A stretch of DNA of 64,000 bases from Oleiagrimonas sp. C23AA (GCF_011759385.1 NZ_JAARLY010000005.1:62001-126000), one strand, 5' to 3'; shown: positions 28,019-37,848, numbered from the stretch's first letter. Notes: generated by a model from the letters alone, not told the origin. Made by a program: numbers and translations.

Positions 28019-29497
28019 ATGCCGATCGATCGCCGCGACTTTCTCAAACTGAGCGGCATGACTGCGCTTGCGAGCAGCCTGCCGAGCATGGGGTATGCCG
28101 CTGACAGACAGGCTCTGGCGGTCACGCCCGACGCGAAAGCCGATGCCGCGCTGACCATTGGTACCGGCTTGGTCGAGGTGGCATCGGGCCGGATCATTTC
28201 CACGACCACGTACAACGGGCAGTTCCCCGGTCCCTTGCTTCGCTTCAAGGCGGGCCAGAAAGTGATCGTGGATATCCGCAACGACACCGATACCTCCGAA
28301 CAACTGCATTGGCATGGGCAATTTGTCCCCGCCGATATCGATGGTGCTGCGGAGGAACGTACGCCGTATATTCCGGCACATGGCATGCGTCGTGAGATCT
28401 TCGTACCCGCACCATCGGGCCTGCGTTTCTACCATACGCATTTGCGCGCCGGCAGCGATCTGAGCCGGGGTCAATACAACGGTCAGGTAGGCGCGATCTA
28501 CATCGAACCGAAAGCCGACGCCGGTTCGTATGACCGCGAAGTCTTTCTGGTGCTCAAGGAGTTCGAACCGTTCTTCAGTCAGGGCGGCGACATGGCGCAG
28601 GATTTCCTGGCACCGAAAGATGTCGATCCGGCGCTTAAAGCCATCGGCGAAACCGCGATGAAGGCGTCGCTGGCCAAGGGGATGCCGCACGGTTACGAGG
28701 TCGGCTATCGCGTGTTCACCATCAACGGCAAGATGCTGGGTCACGGTGAGCCGATCCGGGTCAAGCACGGTGAACGCGTGTTGTTTCACGTGATCAACGG
28801 CAGCGCGACCGAAATCCGCAGCCTCGCCTTGCCGGGTCACACGTTCAAGGTCCTGGCGCTGGACGGCAATCCCGTCCCTACACCAGCGCAGGTGCCCGTG
28901 CTTTGGTTGGGTACCGCCGAGCGCGTGTCGGCGATCGTGGCGATGGATCGGCCAGGCGTGTGGGTGCTGGGAGATTTGTCCGACGATGATCGCGGCAACG
29001 GCATGGGCATCGTCATCGAATACGCCGGCACCAAGGGCAAGCCGCGCTGGGAAAAGCCACCGGCCTCGCGCTGGGATTACCGGACGTTCGGCAAGCCGGA
29101 TAGACACGTCTCCGAGCCGGACGAAGTCATCGAGATGACCTTCGCCAAGGACAACGCCGCCGATCACGGCTTCAATCGCTGGACGGTCAACGGTACCGCC
29201 TATGACATGCACACCATGCCGGTCACCCGAAAACTGTCGCTCGGCCGGCGCTACCGTTTGCGCCTGCACAACACTACCGACGATATCCACCCGATCCACC
29301 TGCATCGGAACAGCTTCGAACTGACGCGCATTGCCGGACAGGCAACCGCCGGCGTCATCAAGGATGTCGCGCTGCTGGGCGGGTATCAAAGCATGGATCT
29401 GGATTTCACCGCCGATCAGCCGGGGCTGACGCTGTTCCACTGCCACTCGCAACTGCACATGGATTACGGCTTCATGGTGCTGTTTGATTGCGCATGA
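28019..29497 (+). CDS. Periplasmic multicopper oxidase with Tat signal
   Basis: A protein of 492 residues. The N-terminus MPIDRRDFLKLSGMTALASS is a Tat signal. Copper ligands are all visible: HWHG (97-100), HTH (139-141), HPIHLH and the C-terminal HCHSQLHMDYGFM. It is a three-cupredoxin-domain laccase-like enzyme, oxidising Cu(I), phenols or metals with reduction of oxygen to water. AGGAG lies eight bases before ATG 28019; the frame upstream overlaps doxX. The next gene overlaps by four bases. The Tat export, the copper centre and a DoxX partner suggest copper or phenolic stress resistance. Confidence 0.9.
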   Translation: MPIDRRDFLKLSGMTALASSLPSMGYAADRQALAVTPDAKADAALTIGTGLVEVASGRIISTTTYNGQFPGPLLRFKAGQKVIVDIRNDTDTSEQLHWHGQFVPADIDGAAEERTPYIPAHGMRREIFVPAPSGLRFYHTHLRAGSDLSRGQYNGQVGAIYIEPKADAGSYDREVFLVLKEFEPFFSQGGDMAQDFLAPKDVDPALKAIGETAMKASLAKGMPHGYEVGYRVFTINGKMLGHGEPIRVKHGERVLFHVINGSATEIRSLALPGHTFKVLALDGNPVPTPAQVPVLWLGTAERVSAIVAMDRPGVWVLGDLSDDDRGNGMGIVIEYAGTKGKPRWEKPPASRWDYRTFGKPDRHVSEPDEVIEMTFAKDNAADHGFNRWTVNGTAYDMHTMPVTRKLSLGRRYRLRLHNTTDDIHPIHLHRNSFELTRIAGQATAGVIKDVALLGGYQSMDLDFTADQPGLTLFHCHSQLHMDYGFMVLFDCA

Positions 29498-30726
29498 GTG
29501 ACACGATGCCTCATGGTGCACACGTCGCCGTCGATCAGGGTTCGCGCGGCAGCGCGATGGAGGTCGGCGCCGCCTTCCTGAAACTCGGTCTGTCGTCGTT
29601 CGGCGGGCCGATTGCCCATCTGGGTTATTTCCACCGCGAGTTCGTTGAACGACGGCGCTGGCTGGACGAGGAGCATTTTGGCCAGCTGCTCGCGCTCTGC
29701 CAGTTCCTGCCCGGACCGGCCAGTAGTCAGCTCGGCTTTTCGCTCGGTCTGCTGCGTGCCGGCTGGCGCGGCGCGATCGCGGCGTTCATCGGTTTTACGC
29801 TGCCTTCGGCGTTGCTGCTGTTCGCGTTTGCCGCGATGAGCGGCTATCTGGCCGGGCCGCTCGGTCAGAGTGCGGTGCACGGCCTCAAGCTGGTCGCTGT
29901 GGCAGTTGTCGCGCAGGGTGTGCTCGGCATGGCACGCACGCTGACCCCTGATCGCAACCGCGCCTTGATGGCCGCGGCGGCGGCGGGGCTGATTGCGATC
30001 AGCGGCAGTGCCTTGATGCAATTACTGGTGGTGGCCATCGGCGCCGCGCTGGGTCCATGGCTGTGCCGACAGGTCGCGGCGAAGCGTGGGGAGACGTTCG
30101 CGCTGTACTACGGTCGGCGCACCGGCGGCGTCTTGTTAGTGATCTTTGGCGCGTTGCTGGCGACGGCGCTGTTCGTTGCGCCGGGCCTACCGCCGCTGGC
30201 ACAGGTGGCTGGTGCGTTCTATCGCGCCGGCGCGCTCGTGTTCGGTGGCGGGCATGTTGTGCTTCCGCTGTTGAAGCAGGCGGTGGTCGATCCGGGCTGG
30301 GTCAGTAGCAATACGTTCCTTGCCGGCTATGGCGCGGCACAGGCCGTGCCGGGCCCGATGTTCACACTGTCCGCGTTTCTCGGCGAACGTCTGCACGGTG
30401 GTCAGGGTGGCGTGCTCGGTGCCACCGTCAGCCTGCTGGCGATGTTTTTGCCGGGACTGCTGCTGGTCGCGGGCGCGTTACCGTTCTGGCGGACGCTGGG
30501 CAATCGGGACGGCGCCGCTCGCATGCTGGCGGGTGTCAATGCGGCCGTGGTCGGCTTGCTGGCGGCGGCGCTTTACGATCCGGTGTGGGTCAGCGCCGTG
30601 CATGACGCCAAGGATTTTGCCATCGCGCTGATTGCGTTCACGCTGCTCGTGGCCGCGCGTTGGTCCGCACTGGCCGTTGTCGCCTGGTGCGTTGCTGCCT
30701 CCGTCTTACGGGTAGTTTGGGGTTAA
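29494..30726 (+). CDS. chrA: Chromate transporter (ChrA/CHR family, long two-domain form)
   Basis: A protein of 410 residues built from two homologous membrane halves: the first carries FGGPIAHLGYFHREFVERRRWL and LPGPASSQ, the second FGGGHVVLPLL and AVPGPMFTLSAF. This is the long-chain CHR architecture that exports chromate. It starts inside the stop of the oxidase gene (ATGA). Last gene of the padR operon. The substrate is taken from the family and has not been shown here. Confidence 0.88.
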   Translation: MSDTMPHGAHVAVDQGSRGSAMEVGAAFLKLGLSSFGGPIAHLGYFHREFVERRRWLDEEHFGQLLALCQFLPGPASSQLGFSLGLLRAGWRGAIAAFIGFTLPSALLLFAFAAMSGYLAGPLGQSAVHGLKLVAVAVVAQGVLGMARTLTPDRNRALMAAAAAGLIAISGSALMQLLVVAIGAALGPWLCRQVAAKRGETFALYYGRRTGGVLLVIFGALLATALFVAPGLPPLAQVAGAFYRAGALVFGGGHVVLPLLKQAVVDPGWVSSNTFLAGYGAAQAVPGPMFTLSAFLGERLHGGQGGVLGATVSLLAMFLPGLLLVAGALPFWRTLGNRDGAARMLAGVNAAVVGLLAAALYDPVWVSAVHDAKDFAIALIAFTLLVAARWSALAVVAWCVAASVLRVVWG

Positions 30727-30949
30727 TGGCAGCGAGCGATCGCGACTCTGGAGTTAACCAAGAAGGGTCTACGAAGCTTGGCTGAGAGTCGAGATCGGCC
30801 AAAAGCCGTTCGTTGCGGTTCAAATCGCGCCGCTACATCCGGCATTATCGTGGCGACCAGTTGCCTCGGCCCGCAAAATTTCATGGTTGTGCCCGCGACG
30901 TGTCATGTGGGACGTTCAACCTACGCCTTCCCCCAGATCGGAGTTACAT

Positions 30950-31909
30950 ATGCGCTTGTTGATAGCTGCGATGCTCCTTTGCGGTTTAATCGGGCAGAGC
31001 GCGCGTGCTCAGGTGCCGGCGTCGGGGCAAAAGAACACCGCGAACCACCCCTCGTGGACGGATCTGCAAAAAGCGTTCCGCATGCCAGCATCCGAGCGAG
31101 AAAACATTGCAAACAATCCCTCATGGACGGCTCCGCAGAAACCGTTCCGAATCTATGGCAATACATGGTATGTCGGGCCTCACGGCCTCGGCGTCTTCCT
31201 TATCACCGCGCGTACGGGCGATGCTCTGATTGACGGCGGTGTGCCGGGAGACGCTCCACTGATCGAAGCGAATATCCGAGATCTCGGCATCAATCTGCGC
31301 GACATCAAATGGATTCTCATTTCGCATGAACATTCCGACCATGCCGGCGGCATAGCGCTACTCGCGCATGCCACGGGTGCGCAGGTGATCGCGGGTGCTG
31401 CGGGCGCCACGTTGCTGGAACGCGGCGGTCACGACGACCCGGAATACGGTGATAGATTTCCGTTTCCGCCGGTGCATGTGGCACGCACGGTGACCGATGG
31501 CGAGAGTTTGCACCTAGGTGATTTGCTGCTGACCGCGCACTCGACACCAGGCCACACCAAAGGCAACATGACTTGGACGTGGACGTCATGCGAGGACAAG
31601 CGCTGCCTACACATGGTCGATGTCGGCAGCCTGTCAGCGCCCGGTTACAAATTGATCGGCCCGAAGTACTCAGGCGTCGTCAAGGATTACGAACACAGCT
31701 TCGTGCTGGTCGCGGCGTTGCCTTGCGACATCCCGCTCGCTCCGCATCCGGAAATGGTGGATTTCTGGGAACGTGTTACCAAGCGTAAACAAGGTGATGC
31801 GGATGCGCTGATAGATCCCACGGGATGCCGCGCTTACGCGAAAGATGCACGCGAAAGTTTCGAGGCACAACTGACGAAGCAACGCGCGAATGCTGCTTCA
31901 GTAAAATAG
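30950..31909 (+). CDS. Subclass B3 metallo-beta-lactamase
   Basis: A protein of 319 residues with a signal peptide (about 1-20, ending ARA). Zinc ligands of subclass B3 are present: HEHSDH at 126-131 (third ligand of site 1 in PGHTKG, later His in APHPE). It should be a periplasmic enzyme that hydrolyses beta-lactams, possibly carbapenems. Odd feature: a 23-residue stretch (residues 23-45) is repeated as 46-68 with 14 of 23 identical; the second copy (NPSWTAPQKPFRIYGN) is the canonical N-terminus of the mature domain. ATG 30950 has CGGAG upstream. It is passenger of the outer transposon. Confidence 0.88.
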   Translation: MRLLIAAMLLCGLIGQSARAQVPASGQKNTANHPSWTDLQKAFRMPASERENIANNPSWTAPQKPFRIYGNTWYVGPHGLGVFLITARTGDALIDGGVPGDAPLIEANIRDLGINLRDIKWILISHEHSDHAGGIALLAHATGAQVIAGAAGATLLERGGHDDPEYGDRFPFPPVHVARTVTDGESLHLGDLLLTAHSTPGHTKGNMTWTWTSCEDKRCLHMVDVGSLSAPGYKLIGPKYSGVVKDYEHSFVLVAALPCDIPLAPHPEMVDFWERVTKRKQGDADALIDPTGCRAYAKDARESFEAQLTKQRANAASVK

Positions 31910-32031
31910 CAGCGGCCGTCAGCTTAGGGTCGATAGTGACAGTTTCCACCGACCGGCTTGATCGGGCACTTGGGGCTGCCAAGTGGTCGACACCGGTACA
32001 CTGGTCAGCGATTACCGGAACGAGCGGTCAA

Positions 32032-35013
32032 TCAGACTGGAATACGCACCTCGCCTGGAGTGCGCAAGGGTCGGAACTTGCCTTGCCCGAGCAGCCGACT
32101 CTGCCGCCAGATGTAGTCGCCGGTCAGGTTGATATGCTCCCATCCCAGCGGTGACAGATGCGGCAGCAGCGTCTCGTCAACGGCGTGGCCGCCATCGCGG
32201 AGCGCTTGGATAGCCCGTTCCAGGTACACGGTGTTCCACAGCACGATCGCCGCCACCACCAGATTGAGACCACTCGCCCGGTAACGCTGGTTTTCGAAAC
32301 TGCGGTCGCGGATCTCGCCTAGCCGGTTGAGAAACACCGCGCGGGCAAGCGCGTTTTTGGCCTCGCCCTTGTTCAAGCCGATCTGCACGCGGCGACGCAG
32401 CTCGACGTGCTGGATCCAATCGAGCGCGAACAGCGTACGCTCGATGCGACCGAGTTCACGCAGCGCGATAGCCAGGCCGTTCTGTCTGGGGTAACTCCCC
32501 AGCTTGCGCAGCATCAGCGATGCGGTGACGGTGCCCTGCTTGATCGAGGCCGCAAGGCGAAGGATGTCCTCCCAGTGCGCCCGGATGTGTTTCACATTGA
32601 CGTTGCCACCGATCAGGGCGGCAAGTGTCGGGTACGACTTGGCATCGCCGTGGATGTATAGGCGTTTGTCAGCGAGGTCGCGGATGCGCGGTGCGAAGCG
32701 GAAACCGAGCAGGTGCATCAGTGCGAACACGTGATCGGTGAAGCCGGCCGTGTCGGTGTAGTGCTCCTCGATGCGCAGGTCCGATTCGTGGTAGAGCAAA
32801 CCGTCCAATACGTGGGTGGCATCCCGCACCGTCGCATTGATCACCTTGGTGTGGAACGGTGCGTACTGGTCGGAGATGTGGGTGTAAAACTGCACACCCG
32901 GTTCCTGACCATACTTCAGGTTCACTTGTGCAGCGGCGTGCCCATGGCCACCCGCCCTGAAGTTCTGGCCGTCCGACGACGACGTGGTGCCGTCGCCCCA
33001 ATATGACGCGAACGGCTGGCGAAATTGCGCATTTACCAGTTCGGCCAATCCCGTCGCGTAGGTGTCGTCGCGGATGTGCCACGCCTGCAACCAGGTCAGT
33101 TTGGCGTAGGTGGTGCCGGGGCAGGATTCCGCCATCTTGGAGAGGCCCAGGTTGATCGCATCAGCCAGGATGGCAGTCAGGAGCAAATGGCGGTCTTCGG
33201 TCGCAGCGCCGCTCTTCAGATGCTTGAAGTGCCGCGTGAATCCGGTCCAGTCGTCGACCTCCAGCAGCAGCTCGGTAATCTTCAGGTGTGGCAGGCGGCT
33301 ATACACCTGCTGCATCAACGCTTCGGCTGCCTCCGGCACGGCGTTGTCCAGCGGCGAGAGTTTGAGGTGGCCTGTAGGGGTGATTGCGGCGTCGGGAAGC
33401 TCGTTGGCGGCGGCGAGCTGTTCCACCGTCGCCAGCTCGCGCTCCAGTACGGCCAGTCGCGAGGCGAGGAATTGCTCACCGTCCGTCTCGATGGCCAGAC
33501 CCAGCTCGCGCTGGTCGCGCTGTGCCGCGAAGCGGGGTGGTGGCAACAGGTAGTCCTCAAAATCCTTGAACTGGCGGGAGCCCTGCACCCAGATGTCACC
33601 CGAGCGCAGCGCGTTCTTCAGTTCGGCCAGCACACACAACTCGTAGAACGTCCGGTCCAGCCCTTCGTTCGTACAGACCAACGGCTCCCAACGCTTGCGC
33701 ACGAACGAGGTGGGCGCATCGTCCGGTACCTTGCGTGCTTGACGGCGGTTTATGTCCTTCAGCAACTCGACCGCAGCGAGCAGATCGCGCGCCGCCGGTG
33801 CGGCGCGCAAGGTCAACGCTTCCAACAGCGTGGGCGTGTAGCGCCGCAGCTGATGGAGGCTGTCACCCACCAGAGCGAGGAAATCGAAGTCGGCCGGCCG
33901 GGCCAGTTGTTCGGCTTCGACAATGCTTTCGCGGAACACCTCCCACGGGATGATCGCCTCGATGGCAGCGAACGGATCGTCGCCTGACTGTTTGGCATCG
34001 ATCAGGGCGCGGCCGATGCGCGAGTACAAGCGCACCTTGTCGTTGATCGCCTTGCCTGCCTCCTGGAAGCGATCGGCATGATGCCGCTTGGCCCGGCTAA
34101 ACAACGCACCCATGAAGCGGTCGTGCAGGTCGATGATCTCGTCGATCAACGTGGCGCGGGTATCGAGGATCACGGCCACCAGCGTCGCGTAGCGACGACG
34201 GGGCTCCAGGTCGCGCAGATGCTGGGCGGTCATCTGGCCGCCCTCACGGGCGAGCTTCAACAGGCGGTTCTGGTGGATGGCGTGCTCCAACCCGTCCGGT
34301 AGCCACAGCTCGCGTAGAACCTTCAACCGCGCCAGGTGCGCAAGGATGTGTTTGGGCTTCGGTGGACCGGGCGGCTGTCGCAGCCAGATCAAACCACTGC
34401 CTTTGCTGCCTTCGCGCATGGTCAGTAGACCATCCAGAACGCGGCGGTGCTGATCCGCCAAGGGCGAGGTCAGCGCTTCATGCACGCGTCGCGTGCCGCG
34501 TGTCAGGGCTTCGCTACAGACCCGCTCAACGACATCGACCGTGGGCAAAATGATGCGCTGTTGTCGCAGCGACTCGATCAGCGCCTCGACCAGCACCATG
34601 CCACGGTCGGTCTGCTGGGCGAGCTCGCTGAGCTGGTGGACCACGCGGCGATAGTCGGCGGCCGAGAACGGTCTCAGGTTGAGCCACGTCTGCAATTCGG
34701 CCAGATGCTCGCGCCGAGTTTCCGGCCGCTGCGCATACTGCGGCCACACCGCCGGCTCGATGCGCAACTGTCGACCGACGTGCGTCAGCAAGGTCGCGGG
34801 CGGCTCGCCATCGGGCGGCAACGCGAAACCGGGATGGCGCAGGTAGCACAACTGCACCGCGAAGCCGAGTCGGTTGTGATGACCACGGCGCTGCCGAATG
34901 GCCGCCAGATCGGCATCGCTGAAGGTGTAGTGCTGAATCAGTGCATCATCGGAGCCCGGTAACGCCAGCACGCGGTCGCGCTCGGCGCCGGACAAGATCG
35001 AGCGACGGGGCAT
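32032..35013 (-). CDS. tnpA: Tn3-family transposase of the outer transposon
   Basis: A protein of 993 residues, normal for the family. The N-terminal DUF4158 region starts [20 protein letters not shown]; the C-terminal DDE catalytic domain shows the SSSDGQNF Asp motif and the KSY...E region. It cuts at the 38-bp ends and makes cointegrates. ATG 35013 is preferred; the extra N-terminal residues of the longer frame lie in the res region. The gene is complete with no frameshift. Its 3' end does not reach an inverted repeat, since about 5.4 kb of cargo lies between. Confidence 0.92.
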   Translation of the reverse strand: MPRRSILSGAERDRVLALPGSDDALIQHYTFSDADLAAIRQRRGHHNRLGFAVQLCYLRHPGFALPPDGEPPATLLTHVGRQLRIEPAVWPQYAQRPETRREHLAELQTWLNLRPFSAADYRRVVHQLSELAQQTDRGMVLVEALIESLRQQRIILPTVDVVERVCSEALTRGTRRVHEALTSPLADQHRRVLDGLLTMREGSKGSGLIWLRQPPGPPKPKHILAHLARLKVLRELWLPDGLEHAIHQNRLLKLAREGGQMTAQHLRDLEPRRRYATLVAVILDTRATLIDEIIDLHDRFMGALFSRAKRHHADRFQEAGKAINDKVRLYSRIGRALIDAKQSGDDPFAAIEAIIPWEVFRESIVEAEQLARPADFDFLALVGDSLHQLRRYTPTLLEALTLRAAPAARDLLAAVELLKDINRRQARKVPDDAPTSFVRKRWEPLVCTNEGLDRTFYELCVLAELKNALRSGDIWVQGSRQFKDFEDYLLPPPRFAAQRDQRELGLAIETDGEQFLASRLAVLERELATVEQLAAANELPDAAITPTGHLKLSPLDNAVPEAAEALMQQVYSRLPHLKITELLLEVDDWTGFTRHFKHLKSGAATEDRHLLLTAILADAINLGLSKMAESCPGTTYAKLTWLQAWHIRDDTYATGLAELVNAQFRQPFASYWGDGTTSSSDGQNFRAGGHGHAAAQVNLKYGQEPGVQFYTHISDQYAPFHTKVINATVRDATHVLDGLLYHESDLRIEEHYTDTAGFTDHVFALMHLLGFRFAPRIRDLADKRLYIHGDAKSYPTLAALIGGNVNVKHIRAHWEDILRLAASIKQGTVTASLMLRKLGSYPRQNGLAIALRELGRIERTLFALDWIQHVELRRRVQIGLNKGEAKNALARAVFLNRLGEIRDRSFENQRYRASGLNLVVAAIVLWNTVYLERAIQALRDGGHAVDETLLPHLSPLGWEHINLTGDYIWRQSRLLGQGKFRPLRTPGEVRIPV

Positions 35014-35170
35014 AGCGAAGCTCCTCTTGAAAACGCAGGTTTGTGATAACCCGGGTAGGGATCGCACCCGGTACCGTGGCTCAAGGCCTAGCGATTCTCA
35101 AAAACAGTTCTTGAAACCCTATTCTCGCACGACTACCCTAACCATGAGTTTCGATAAAGGAGAATGCCGG
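35014..35170. promoter_or_regulatory. Candidate res site and divergent promoters between tnpA and mntA
   Basis: A 157-base spacer between the divergently transcribed tnpA and mntA-hepT-tnpR side. In Tn3 elements the resolution site lies in such a spacer. A degenerate TTCTCAAAAACAG...CTGTT-like half-site pattern is visible, but subsites could not be defined by eye. Assignment is from position. Confidence 0.4.
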
Positions 35171-35461
35171 ATGCGCCCGTCGATCGTGCTCGATCTCAAG
35201 CGAAGTGCGGTTCGCGAAACGGCAAGCCGATTTCGCACGGCGAACCCGCGCATCTTCGGCTCCGTGCTTCGCGGCACGGATCAGGAGGGCAGCGACCTCG
35301 ATTTATTGGTCGACGCGCTGCCCGGCGCGACGCTGTTCGACCTGGGCGGGTTGCAGGTCGAGCTGGAATCCTTGCTCGGCATCCCCGTAGACTTACTGAC
35401 GCCGAGTGATCTGCCGGCGTCGTTCCGCGCTCAGGTGCTCGCTGAAGCCCAGCCCGTATGA
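35171..35461 (+). CDS. mntA: MntA-type minimal nucleotidyltransferase antitoxin
   Basis: A protein of 96 residues with the GS-x10-D-x-D motif: Gly30-Ser31 followed by Asp42 and Asp44 (GSVLRGTDQEGSDLDLLV). Family members AMPylate a tyrosine of the HepT toxin and silence it. AAGGAG eight bases before ATG 35171 sets the start. It overlaps hepT by four bases. HEPN-MNT pairs next to the resolution site are a known passenger class of Tn3-family transposons. Confidence 0.88.
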   Translation: MRPSIVLDLKRSAVRETASRFRTANPRIFGSVLRGTDQEGSDLDLLVDALPGATLFDLGGLQVELESLLGIPVDLLTPSDLPASFRAQVLAEAQPV

Positions 35462-35808
35462 GCGATAATCGCCTGGGCGACTACCTTGATCATATGCGCC
35501 AGGCGGCGGCCGATGCGTGCGGATTCGTGGACGGCTTGAGCAAAGACGACTTCCTTGCTGACAAGCGCACCCAGCAGGCGGTGGTGATGAGCCTCATCAT
35601 TATGGGTGAGGCCGCCACCAAAGTGATGGATGGCTACGCTGAGTTCACCCAGGCCCATCTCGAAGTGCCGTGGCGGAGCATGCGCGGAATGCGTAACCGC
35701 ATCGCCCACGGCTACTTCGATATCAACCTCGACGTGGTGTGGGAGACGGTCCAAACCGCGCTTCCCGATCTGTTGCAGCAGCTGCGTGCGGCGCGCACCC
35801 ACGAGTGA
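35458..35808 (+). CDS. hepT: HepT-type HEPN RNase toxin
   Basis: A protein of 116 residues, all helical, with the RX4HXY catalytic motif Arg79-x4-His84-Gly-Tyr86 (RNRIAHGYF). The Tyr is the usual target of AMPylation by the MntA partner. The toxin cleaves RNA when not modified. The gene starts in the ATGA of mntA. Together the pair can stabilise the transposon or act as a defence module. Confidence 0.88.
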   Translation: MSDNRLGDYLDHMRQAAADACGFVDGLSKDDFLADKRTQQAVVMSLIIMGEAATKVMDGYAEFTQAHLEVPWRSMRGMRNRIAHGYFDINLDVVWETVQTALPDLLQQLRAARTHE

Positions 35809-35815
35809 GGGTGCC

Positions 35816-36409
35816 GTGACTCGTCCCATGCCCGCTTTGCCCGTGCTGACCGTTCAGGGGGGTTGGATCCGCGAATTCGTCAATGCACCCGGTCCGTGTG
35901 TTGCACTGGGTTTGGTCGAAGAATACGGCCAGTCGTACGCCTGCCTGGCGCTACGCCCGCCAGAGGTCATTCCGCCCGAGGTCACTGCGGGGGGCTTCAG
36001 CTTCGGCCACGCTGTGCTTGGCACGGCCACGTATGAAGTCGTCCAGTTTTCGTTCCACTTCTATGGGTTCGCCACGTATCACGTGCTGGTCAATCCGAAC
36101 AATCCGATTGTCCAGGCCGTGCTGGCTAACATGGTGGGGAGTGGCGACTACTTCTTCTTCGCCCTGAGTCCCGAGGGCAGCGTCACCGCCTTCCGGTCCG
36201 ACATCGAACAGGATCTCTTGACGGGATTGACTGACAACCAGCCGCGCATCGAGCGTTCCACCACCACGGCCGCGCAATACCGATCGGCGCTGGCTCAGTT
36301 TGCCGAGGAGCCCGTGCCCTCCGGCGTTCTGCTCGATTGGGTATGCAGTGACGGTATCTGCTACCTAGACCTGACCTCGGATCGCGTCACGTTGACGCCG
36401 ACGTCATGA
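35816..36409 (+). CDS. Hypothetical protein between hepT and tnpR
   Basis: A predicted protein of 197 residues without recognised domain. It is beta-rich with repeated aromatic stretches (FSFHFYGFATYHVLVNPNN) and no membrane segment. GTG 35816 follows GAGGG; ATG 35828 is an alternative. It lies 7 bases after hepT and 16 before tnpR, so it is probably co-transcribed with both. Confidence 0.6.
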   Translation: MTRPMPALPVLTVQGGWIREFVNAPGPCVALGLVEEYGQSYACLALRPPEVIPPEVTAGGFSFGHAVLGTATYEVVQFSFHFYGFATYHVLVNPNNPIVQAVLANMVGSGDYFFFALSPEGSVTAFRSDIEQDLLTGLTDNQPRIERSTTTAAQYRSALAQFAEEPVPSGVLLDWVCSDGICYLDLTSDRVTLTPTS

Positions 36410-36425
36410 CCCCCAGGGTGCCGCC

Positions 36426-36540
36426 ATGCTGATCGGCTATGCCCGCGTCTCCACGCAGGACCAGAATCTGGATCTTCAGATCGACGCGCTGCGCAAAGCG
36501 GGCTGCACCAAGGTCTTTGAAGACAAGCTCAGCGGTAGCC
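36426..36540 (+). pseudogene. tnpR: 5' part of the outer transposon resolvase gene, split by the inner transposon
   Basis: Encodes the first 38 residues of a serine resolvase, including the catalytic Ser in YARVSTQDQNLDLQ, and stops at the inner transposon's left end. The remaining codons are at 53338-53780. Joining the two at the TAGCC duplication gives a continuous 185-residue protein, the normal Tn3 resolvase length, passing through KLSGSR and ADRPGLT. Confidence 0.88.
36536..36540. repeat. Target-site duplication TAGCC (left copy) of the inner transposon
   Basis: Directly before the inner left inverted repeat and identical to 53333-53337 right after the inner right one. Confidence 0.88.
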
Positions 36541-36578
36541 GAGGGATGGCCGAGATTCGTGCGAAAACGCTCATATAG
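36541..36578 (+). repeat. Left inverted repeat of the inner transposon
   Basis: Matches the reverse complement of 53295-53332 over most of 38 bases; the outermost bases are GAGGG here and GGGGG at the right end. Confidence 0.85.
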
Positions 36579-36700
36579 CGTCTAAGTTATTGGTTTTGTG
36601 GAATTAGCTTAGTTCAGCTAAAATTAGCAAGATCGGCGAATCGCTGCTAGTTGTGGCTGCGTGATGTAGCTGTCGAGCATGCTGTCAGCGATCGGCATGG

Positions 36701-37726
36701 CTACGTTGCTGCGGTTGGGGCCGGCGTAGAACCAAACGGTAGCCTGGACAGAACCTCCTCCAGCGCCTCCAATCGGGCTTGGGTGCCGGCGGCGCGGTTT
36801 TGGTCCTCCTGCCGCGCGGCCCTTTCCTGGTCGAGCGCCCGCGCTGCCGCTTCCAGATCGAGACGCGCGCGTTCCAGCGCTTGGACATCGTGGCTCCATG
36901 TTGTGCGCAGGCTAGCCAGTTCTGTCACCACGGGCTTGAGGGTGGCCACCTCCTCTTGCGCCGCGCGCGTGGCGCTTCGTGCCTGCTGCAATTCCTTGTC
37001 CAGTCGGGCGTTGTGCTCCGTCAGTCGCCCGTTGTCGCGATTGAGCTGCAGGAGTTCGTGATTTTTGCCGGTGAGGGCTTCGTTGGCCTGACGCAGTGCC
37101 ACCTGCAGCTCCTGGACCTGGTGCTCATGCCGGCGCTGCTCCTGCTCCCGCTGTTCCTTCACGGACGTCCGGTAGTGCTCCAGCGCCTCGCGGGCGTGCG
37201 CATGTTTTTCCTCCAGCGACTGCGCATGCGCTTCGTGCTCGGTTATGCGGGCGGTCAAGCCGTTGGCCCGTTCCTCCAGTTGCCGCACTTGCAGAGTCGC
37301 ATCGAGCCGCGCTTGGCGCGCAGCCTCGTGTTGTGCCTGTTCTTCACGCAGTGCCGTCGCCGTGCGCTCCTGATCGGCGCGGATGGACGCCACCTCGTGC
37401 TTCGCCTGGTCCAACTGGGCGGTCAGCTCTTTCCGCTGGGCCTCGAAACGGGCGGCTGCCTCGGCGATCTTGGCGTCCGCCTCCTCCTGGAGCCGTCCCG
37501 CCAATCGGCTGACCAGATCGGCCAAGGCGTCGCTGATCGGGAATTTGCCGCCGACGCCGGCCGCATCGTCGGTTTCCAGTTCCTTGAGGTAGCGGTGGAT
37601 AGTTGTTTTCGAGCCGGTGTTGCCCAACGCCACCCGCACCGCGTCGACCGAAGGGTGCTTTCCTTCAGCCAACAGGGCGTTGCGGGCCTTCTCGATCTCG
37701 GTCTTATATACGCCGCCACGGGCCAT
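36701..37726 (-). CDS. tnpT: TnpT-like cointegrate resolution protein (KfrA-type coiled coil)
   Basis: A protein of 341 residues: an N-terminal KfrA-like DNA-binding domain (about 1-70, with GKHPSVDAVRVALGNTGSKT) followed by a coiled coil rich in Glu, Gln, Arg and Ala through residue ~320. In Tn4651-type elements TnpT binds the rst site and helps the tyrosine recombinase TnpS resolve cointegrates. It reads towards the left end. TTAC/GTAA palindromes lie just upstream of its start. The partner tnpS is 11 kb away here rather than directly divergent. Confidence 0.8.
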   Translation of the reverse strand: MARGGVYKTEIEKARNALLAEGKHPSVDAVRVALGNTGSKTTIHRYLKELETDDAAGVGGKFPISDALADLVSRLAGRLQEEADAKIAEAAARFEAQRKELTAQLDQAKHEVASIRADQERTATALREEQAQHEAARQARLDATLQVRQLEERANGLTARITEHEAHAQSLEEKHAHAREALEHYRTSVKEQREQEQRRHEHQVQELQVALRQANEALTGKNHELLQLNRDNGRLTEHNARLDKELQQARSATRAAQEEVATLKPVVTELASLRTTWSHDVQALERARLDLEAAARALDQERAARQEDQNRAAGTQARLEALEEVLSRLPFGSTPAPTAAT

Positions 37727-37754
37727 CGCAAAGCCTCCTCGATATTTCGTAACA

Positions 37755-37779
37755 CATTACATACCATGTAATTACGTAA
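37755..37779. promoter_or_regulatory. Overlapping TTAC/GTAA palindromes upstream of tnpT
   Basis: ATTACAT-ACC-ATGTAAT (37755-37771) overlaps ATTACGTAAT (37770-37779). It is 29 bases before the tnpT start, the right place for autorepression by a KfrA-like protein. Symmetry is direct observation, function inference. Confidence 0.6.
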
Positions 37780-37821
37780 TATTTCAAGTGAGCAGACTAG
37801 CAATCATGGCGCGAAATCTGA

Positions 37822-37848
37822 CACCGGATAATGGGAGGTTATCCGGTG
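37822..37848. other. Candidate rst core site: CACCGGATAA-N7-TTATCCGGTG
   Basis: A perfect 10-bp inverted repeat with a 7-bp centre. This is the geometry of a tyrosine-recombinase core (two binding arms around a 6-8 bp crossover region). Position beside tnpT fits the resolution site of Tn4651-type transposons. Confidence 0.6.

Noticed and set aside
32508..34962. Several plus-strand frames opposite the outer transposase
   Set aside because: Reverse-strand shadows of an intact tnpA gene.
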